Source: Candidatus Woesearchaeota archaeon
GTDB lineage: Archaea > Nanobdellota > Nanobdellia > Woesearchaeales > UBA11576
DNA: 9,882 nucleotides
Reading direction: 5' to 3'
Assembly: GCA_030591125.1 (NCBI GenBank)
Contig: JAUVBP010000032.1
Span: forward strand, 1 to 9,882
Shown: positions 6,239 to 9,882 of the stretch, one piece after another
How positions within the stretch are numbered: position 1 is the first letter of the stretch
Layout of the letters: each line of letters starts with the position of its first letter
Made by a program: the position numbers and the translations under genes
The notes under the pieces: generated by a model
What the model saw: the letters and a program-made list of their open reading frames with translations, nothing else
Told to the model about the DNA's origin: nothing
Database searches by the model: none

Positions 6239-9200
6239 TCAGCCGAACCAGGCACCCAGACCGGTCTGTCTTTCTTTCTCCTTACCGAAAACCCCTTCGA
6301 TCCTGCGCTTCGTGAGCTCAAGGGTCTGCTTCAGGTAATTGGGAAGATCATACTTCTCTGCCAAGCTTATGCTGGGCTCGAGATACTTGACTATGCTGCC
6401 TTCTGATATGGTGAATACTATCTTACCGCCGCACTTTGTGCATTTGCCGAGTAAAGGGGGTCGGCGGAACTTCTCATTGCAGGTGACGCAACGGAACTCC
6501 TGCTGAGAGAATTTCCTCAAGTTGCCTTTTATGTCGCGGATGAAGTGTTTCTCGATCACAAGACGGGCGACATCTGATTCATCCACTGCACGAATCTTCT
6601 CAGCAAGATTCATCTGTGCCATAAGCTTCTCCTGCATAGATGGAAGAGTCTTGTAAGAAGAGCAGAGAATCCCTGCGTTGATATTGTCTGTGTCATGAGT
6701 GAACCCCATCCCCTCATATTGCGCAGGAGTATTCAACACATTCTTGATGATGTCAATCTTGACCTCCCAGGCAGGCTTGTGCTCAAGGCAGGCCTCATAG
6801 AACTCAAGAGGATATGACCAGGTACGATCCACATCAAAAACCATATCATCAACCTCAGAAGGGGCAAGAACTGATGTGAGGACCAAAGGCGCATCCATTG
6901 TGCTCCCTCTTGATGCTGGAAGATACTTCTTGGAAAAATTAAGGAAAGAATCCATAAGAAGGATTATACAACTCTCATCACCATCACAGTCACGCCGCAT
7001 GGCTGCGTGCATCATGGGATGTGCCAGGAAACCCTGAGACTTGGAGAAACCGATGATCCTGCATAATGTGCCTGCAGAGGTATGAGGAGCAAGACCTATC
7101 GCAAGCTGTCCTGCAAGCTCCCCGGGAGACTGTAGATTGTAATATGGTTCCAGACCATACAATTTCACAAGAAGCTCGTCGATAAACTTGGTTATCTTAT
7201 ATAGTATCTTATCAGCAGGAAGATCAGGGGAATCAGGACAACAGGGGATCACAATATCCTGCGGCTTAATCTCAATCACTTGATCATCATTTTCGATGAA
7301 CCTTCCCTTGATGTCCTTGTCATAACCAAGCTCTTTTACCTTATCTGTAGATATGCCTATCTCCTTGACCTTAAAATGAGTCAACGGAAGCTCTGAACAA
7401 TCATATCGTATGGTGCCTTCTTTATTCACACACACACCATACTTCGCGCGAAGTATGCCTTTCACCACCTGCTCAGGGATGTGCTCCCTATTACTTGTGC
7501 CTCGCACACCTTTTATCAAGTCAGGATATGTCCTGGTGCCAATCTTCTTGAGGGCATTCTCGAAATAGAATTTTATATCTATATCCCTCCTTGTATGCGA
7601 ATTTATCTTGCCATGTTCAGGACAGGTATCTGTCTCAAGCTTTCCGCAGATCCTGCAATTATACTGCCTTTTTGCAGGAATGTCACAGGCAGGACATGTC
7701 GGAAGAGCAAGTTCAGAATCACATGACTCACAATGATATATCGCGAAGTCAGCATTCACTTTTCCTGCCTCGAGAGCTGACTGGAATGACCGCAAGCGAC
7801 CGCCTTCCTCACCTATAGGAAAAAGTACATGAGGACTCCCTGTAAGCTTACGCATCTTGGCCTTTTCCGGACGACCCATCCGGGCACCAATAAAAATACC
7901 ACATTTGTCTCTTTGTATCATGCCTGAGAATGTGTTGATCGCTTCCACTGTATCTTTTGCTCCTCTTGAGACTATATCTTCTATCTCTTTGACCGCCTCT
8001 TCTGGTGTGATCGTATCTATCTTCAGCAGTGCCTTCAGGATTGTTGCCTCATCCTTCTTGAACACAACAAACTCATTAGTGGCCACCAGATGAGGGATGC
8101 CGATGATCTCTATCTTCCGTTTCTGTTCAATATCTATCGGTAAGACTGCCTTTGATATCCCAGAATCTCCTTCTTCAAAATTCATCTTATACAGCCATGA
8201 AAAAAGAGCAGGAATATCTGAAGGAGATATGGAATTCCAGAAATAAGTATGAAAGGGATGTAATGGGGTCTTGGTCGCTTTTGCTATGCTCAATGCCAAC
8301 GGCGCATCTGGCTTTGCCCTCAAAGGATCCTTGAACAACCTGTTCAGTGCTTCGGGTTTAGAATCACATATCTCTGCAAGTTTGTAAGAATCTATTGTGC
8401 CGAATATCGATACGGTCTTCTTCTCAAGTTCCTGTACCCACCATTCCTCGCAATAGCCTGGCGGTACGAGCGGATGATTCCTGTTGAGAAAATCACCATA
8501 ATTTATCAATGCATCACCAAGGAAAAGGACCTCTTTGATCTGCTTATTCACCTGTTTGGCATCTTTCTCATCATAAAGACGCACGACACTACCATCTTTC
8601 AATTTCACTATGGGTCCATCGATAGTGTCACAAGGAGTGAATGCTGCACCTTTACCAGGCCGTTCAACCTTCAACTGTGTCCCTATTGCGATGAACTTAT
8701 TCATCACCTGCATCGAAGCCGGATGTATAGACTGAGCGGAAAAACCAGACGTCCTGCTCCTGCCATATCGAAGACGAAATCCTCCATTCCTAAGTGGATG
8801 GGAAATCACAGGTCTTCCTGCAACCAGATCCTTTATGTATGTGAAATCAGGAGTGACTTTGGGCTTGCCGTCAGATTGTCCCTCTTTCTTTGCCCCTTTA
8901 CCTTTAGCGTGTGCCTCTTTCTTTATCTTTATGAACTTTTCAAGAAAATTCCATTGATCCATATCAAAATCAGCACCCCACTTTGAAAGCTGCTTCCATA
9001 ACTTCTCTGCCTTCAGAGGAATACAGCTGGAATGTATAAGACAGTACCCGCTCCGTATCTTATTGGTGGGTATCCGTGGAAGATCCTTGAAGTTAGATAC
9101 CTCTATATCTTCAGATGCATCACCAGACACCTCTACGGGAATGTTCTTCATGAGAAATGTAGATTCTTCTTTTGATGGAAAATACTGAAGGTTTGTGACC

Positions 9201-9808
9201 CTCTCATGATAATCCTCTATCTCTGTAGGACACCTCTTAATCTCATTCTCATCAGGGTCGTACTCTGCATACCCCATCTTCTTACGCACGTAATCAGAGA
9301 TGATCACAGACCAGGCTGCAGCAGTGCCTCCCGCATTCCTGACAGGACCACCATAATTAAGACAAAAATACTCTCCCTTACCGTCTCTGCGCTGCTTCAA
9401 CTCTATGGATATCAGTCCTTCTATAGGGCTGCTCACAACCCCCACGGTACCATACGCAAACCCTACACGCACTCCGACCTCAATGGCCTCGTTCTTATCC
9501 TTGAACTTACAATACCTCTCTTCTGCAACTTCAAGAGATATCTGTAATGCGACACGCCAGTCAAGTACACCATACTTGGCCTCAAGTTCAATTATACGCT
9601 CAACAACACCACTTCCTACGATCTGAGGAGCAACAATAGATATCAGACCTACTACCCTCTCAGCCATATTAGAAGCGAGCTGTATCTCTACCTGAGTGTC
9701 AGGGTCATAACCCTTTGCCCTTGCTTCAGTAGCTATATCAAACTCTTCCTTGCACTTCTTCTGCAGCTCATCAAAATATCTCTGCATGTTTTCGCTTGCG
9801 ACAACCAT
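6239..9808 (-). CDS. polC: DNA polymerase D large subunit DP2 (catalytic)
   Basis: DP2 is the polymerising subunit of the archaeal replicative polymerase PolD. At 1189 aa from the preferred start it has normal length and no intein. Conserved blocks appear in order: NYGGPVRNAGGTAAAWSV, NGGFRLRYGRSRTSGFSA, ERPGKGAAFTPCDTIDGPIV, and FLGDALINYGDF. The active-site loop is RRDCDGDE; D942 and D944 correspond to the catalytic aspartates known from Pyrococcus DP2. Zinc-binding cysteines lie at 693, 696, 705, 708, 718, 721 and 729, and a C-terminal zinc module at 1107, 1110, 1123 and 1126. The last residues, QTGLGAWF (1181-1188), fit the PCNA-interacting PIP-box. A Lys/Gly-rich linker lies at about 290-311. 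The ATG at 9808 is preferred: it is 1 nt past the stop of the upstream gene and matches the Pyrococcus N-terminus length. ATG 9823 and TTG 9826 are alternatives that would overlap that gene. Confidence 0.97.
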   Translation of the reverse strand: MVVASENMQRYFDELQKKCKEEFDIATEARAKGYDPDTQVEIQLASNMAERVVGLISIVAPQIVGSGVVERIIELEAKYGVLDWRVALQISLEVAEERYCKFKDKNEAIEVGVRVGFAYGTVGVVSSPIEGLISIELKQRRDGKGEYFCLNYGGPVRNAGGTAAAWSVIISDYVRKKMGYAEYDPDENEIKRCPTEIEDYHERVTNLQYFPSKEESTFLMKNIPVEVSGDASEDIEVSNFKDLPRIPTNKIRSGYCLIHSSCIPLKAEKLWKQLSKWGADFDMDQWNFLEKFIKIKKEAHAKGKGAKKEGQSDGKPKVTPDFTYIKDLVAGRPVISHPLRNGGFRLRYGRSRTSGFSAQSIHPASMQVMNKFIAIGTQLKVERPGKGAAFTPCDTIDGPIVKLKDGSVVRLYDEKDAKQVNKQIKEVLFLGDALINYGDFLNRNHPLVPPGYCEEWWVQELEKKTVSIFGTIDSYKLAEICDSKPEALNRLFKDPLRAKPDAPLALSIAKATKTPLHPFHTYFWNSISPSDIPALFSWLYKMNFEEGDSGISKAVLPIDIEQKRKIEIIGIPHLVATNEFVVFKKDEATILKALLKIDTITPEEAVKEIEDIVSRGAKDTVEAINTFSGMIQRDKCGIFIGARMGRPEKAKMRKLTGSPHVLFPIGEEGGRLRSFQSALEAGKVNADFAIYHCESCDSELALPTCPACDIPAKRQYNCRICGKLETDTCPEHGKINSHTRRDIDIKFYFENALKKIGTRTYPDLIKGVRGTSNREHIPEQVVKGILRAKYGVCVNKEGTIRYDCSELPLTHFKVKEIGISTDKVKELGYDKDIKGRFIENDDQVIEIKPQDIVIPCCPDSPDLPADKILYKITKFIDELLVKLYGLEPYYNLQSPGELAGQLAIGLAPHTSAGTLCRIIGFSKSQGFLAHPMMHAAMRRDCDGDESCIILLMDSFLNFSKKYLPASRGSTMDAPLVLTSVLAPSEVDDMVFDVDRTWSYPLEFYEACLEHKPAWEVKIDIIKNVLNTPAQYEGMGFTHDTDNINAGILCSSYKTLPSMQEKLMAQMNLAEKIRAVDESDVARLVIEKHFIRDIKGNLRKFSQQEFRCVTCNEKFRRPPLLGKCTKCGGKIVFTISEGSIVKYLEPSISLAEKYDLPNYLKQTLELTKRRIEGVFGKEKERQTGLGAWFG

Positions 9809-9809
9809 A

Positions 9810-9882
9810 TCAATAATCCCCATCAAAAAATTTCAGTATCTTGACCTTCCTGGTCTGAAGATTTGCCAACAGGACACTTCCC
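9810..9882 (-). CDS. polB: C-terminal end of an upstream gene, probably DNA polymerase D small subunit DP1 (partial)
   Basis: Reading the minus strand from the right edge, one frame gives 23 complete codons and then TGA at 9812-9810. The peptide contains VLLANLQT and then VKILKF, ending FFDGDY. This resembles the end of DP1, the proofreading exonuclease subunit with a calcineurin-like phosphoesterase domain, which after its last catalytic region typically closes with a short 'PG.V...DL.T..V..L.F' strand. DP1 and DP2 genes adjoin in Pyrococcus and other archaea, and here the stop is followed after 1 nt by an ATG of DP2, fitting a coupled operon. Only the tail is visible and the catalytic domain lies outside the window, so identity rests on a short match plus context. 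Confidence 0.55.
   Translation of the reverse strand, partial: GSVLLANLQTRKVKILKFFDGDY

Noticed and set aside
8474..8986. 170-codon plus-strand open frame inside DP2
   Set aside because: It is antisense to a strongly conserved part of DP2, has no promoter or ribosome-binding site and no protein-like pattern.
6239..9808. Intein within DP2
   Set aside because: DP2 genes often carry inteins, but the length is normal and the conserved blocks, including the active-site loop, are uninterrupted.
9809..9826. TTG 9826 or ATG 9823 as the DP2 start
   Set aside because: Both would overlap the probable upstream gene ending at 9810 and add residues absent from the Pyrococcus DP2 N-terminus; ATG 9808 fits better.
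9823..9882. A second minus-strand frame from the right edge ending in TGA at 9825-9823 that overlaps ATG 9823 by one base
   Set aside because: Its peptide (GKCPVGKSSDQEGQDTEIF) has no recognisable pattern, while the neighbouring frame ending at 9810 resembles the DP1 tail.
1..9882. CRISPR array, tRNA or rRNA gene, insertion sequence, or attachment site
   Set aside because: I saw no repeat-spacer pattern, cloverleaf-like sequence, transposase motif or terminal repeats, and the window is filled by protein genes with short gaps.

Overview
The window is archaeal and gene-dense. The clearest markers are the large subunit of the D-family DNA polymerase (DP2, minus strand, 6239-9808) with the last codons of what looks like its small subunit DP1 at the right edge, archaeal translation initiation factor aIF2 beta (5485-5901), a DUF424 protein (5921-6217) and an RPA32-like OB-fold protein (3844-4491). 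PolD excludes Crenarchaeota. The large cysteine-rich surface protein at the left edge, and the tandem-repeat membrane protein next to it, resemble hypothetical proteins I associate with DPANN genomes of the Woesearchaeota/Pacearchaeota type. That placement comes from family memory, not from a search.

Layout: (1) 3-2447, plus strand, a surface protein cut off at its N-terminus by the window edge. (2) 2456-3748, minus strand, a single-pass membrane protein with a cytoplasmic helical-repeat half and an extracellular half made of an Ig-like domain, an acidic Pro/Thr linker and a cysteine-repeat domain. (3) 3844-4491, plus strand, OB-fold plus winged-helix protein. (4) 4517-5386, minus strand, SpoIIM-family multi-pass membrane protein. 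(5) 5485-5901 and 5921-6217, plus strand, aIF2 beta and DUF424. (6) 6239-9808 and 9810-9882, minus strand, DP2 and the DP1 tail. Strand changes at nearly every gene. The three convergent gaps are 8, 25 and 21 nt and the two divergent gaps are 95 and 98 nt. No stretch above 300 nt lacks a gene.

Both divergent gaps carry back-to-back archaeal promoters. Three of the four have the identical box TTTAAATA with its first base exactly 30 nt upstream of the start codon, which predicts leaderless transcripts; the fourth has a TTTTATAA box about 2 nt further out. The informational genes (PolD, RPA-like, aIF2 beta/DUF424) serve replication and translation initiation. The surface genes and the SpoIIM-like protein serve the cell envelope or membrane and have no assignable pathway.

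I do not see a convincing new multi-gene system. The least explained content is the pair of convergent envelope genes on the left, above all the regular 26-residue two-cysteine repeat in the second one.
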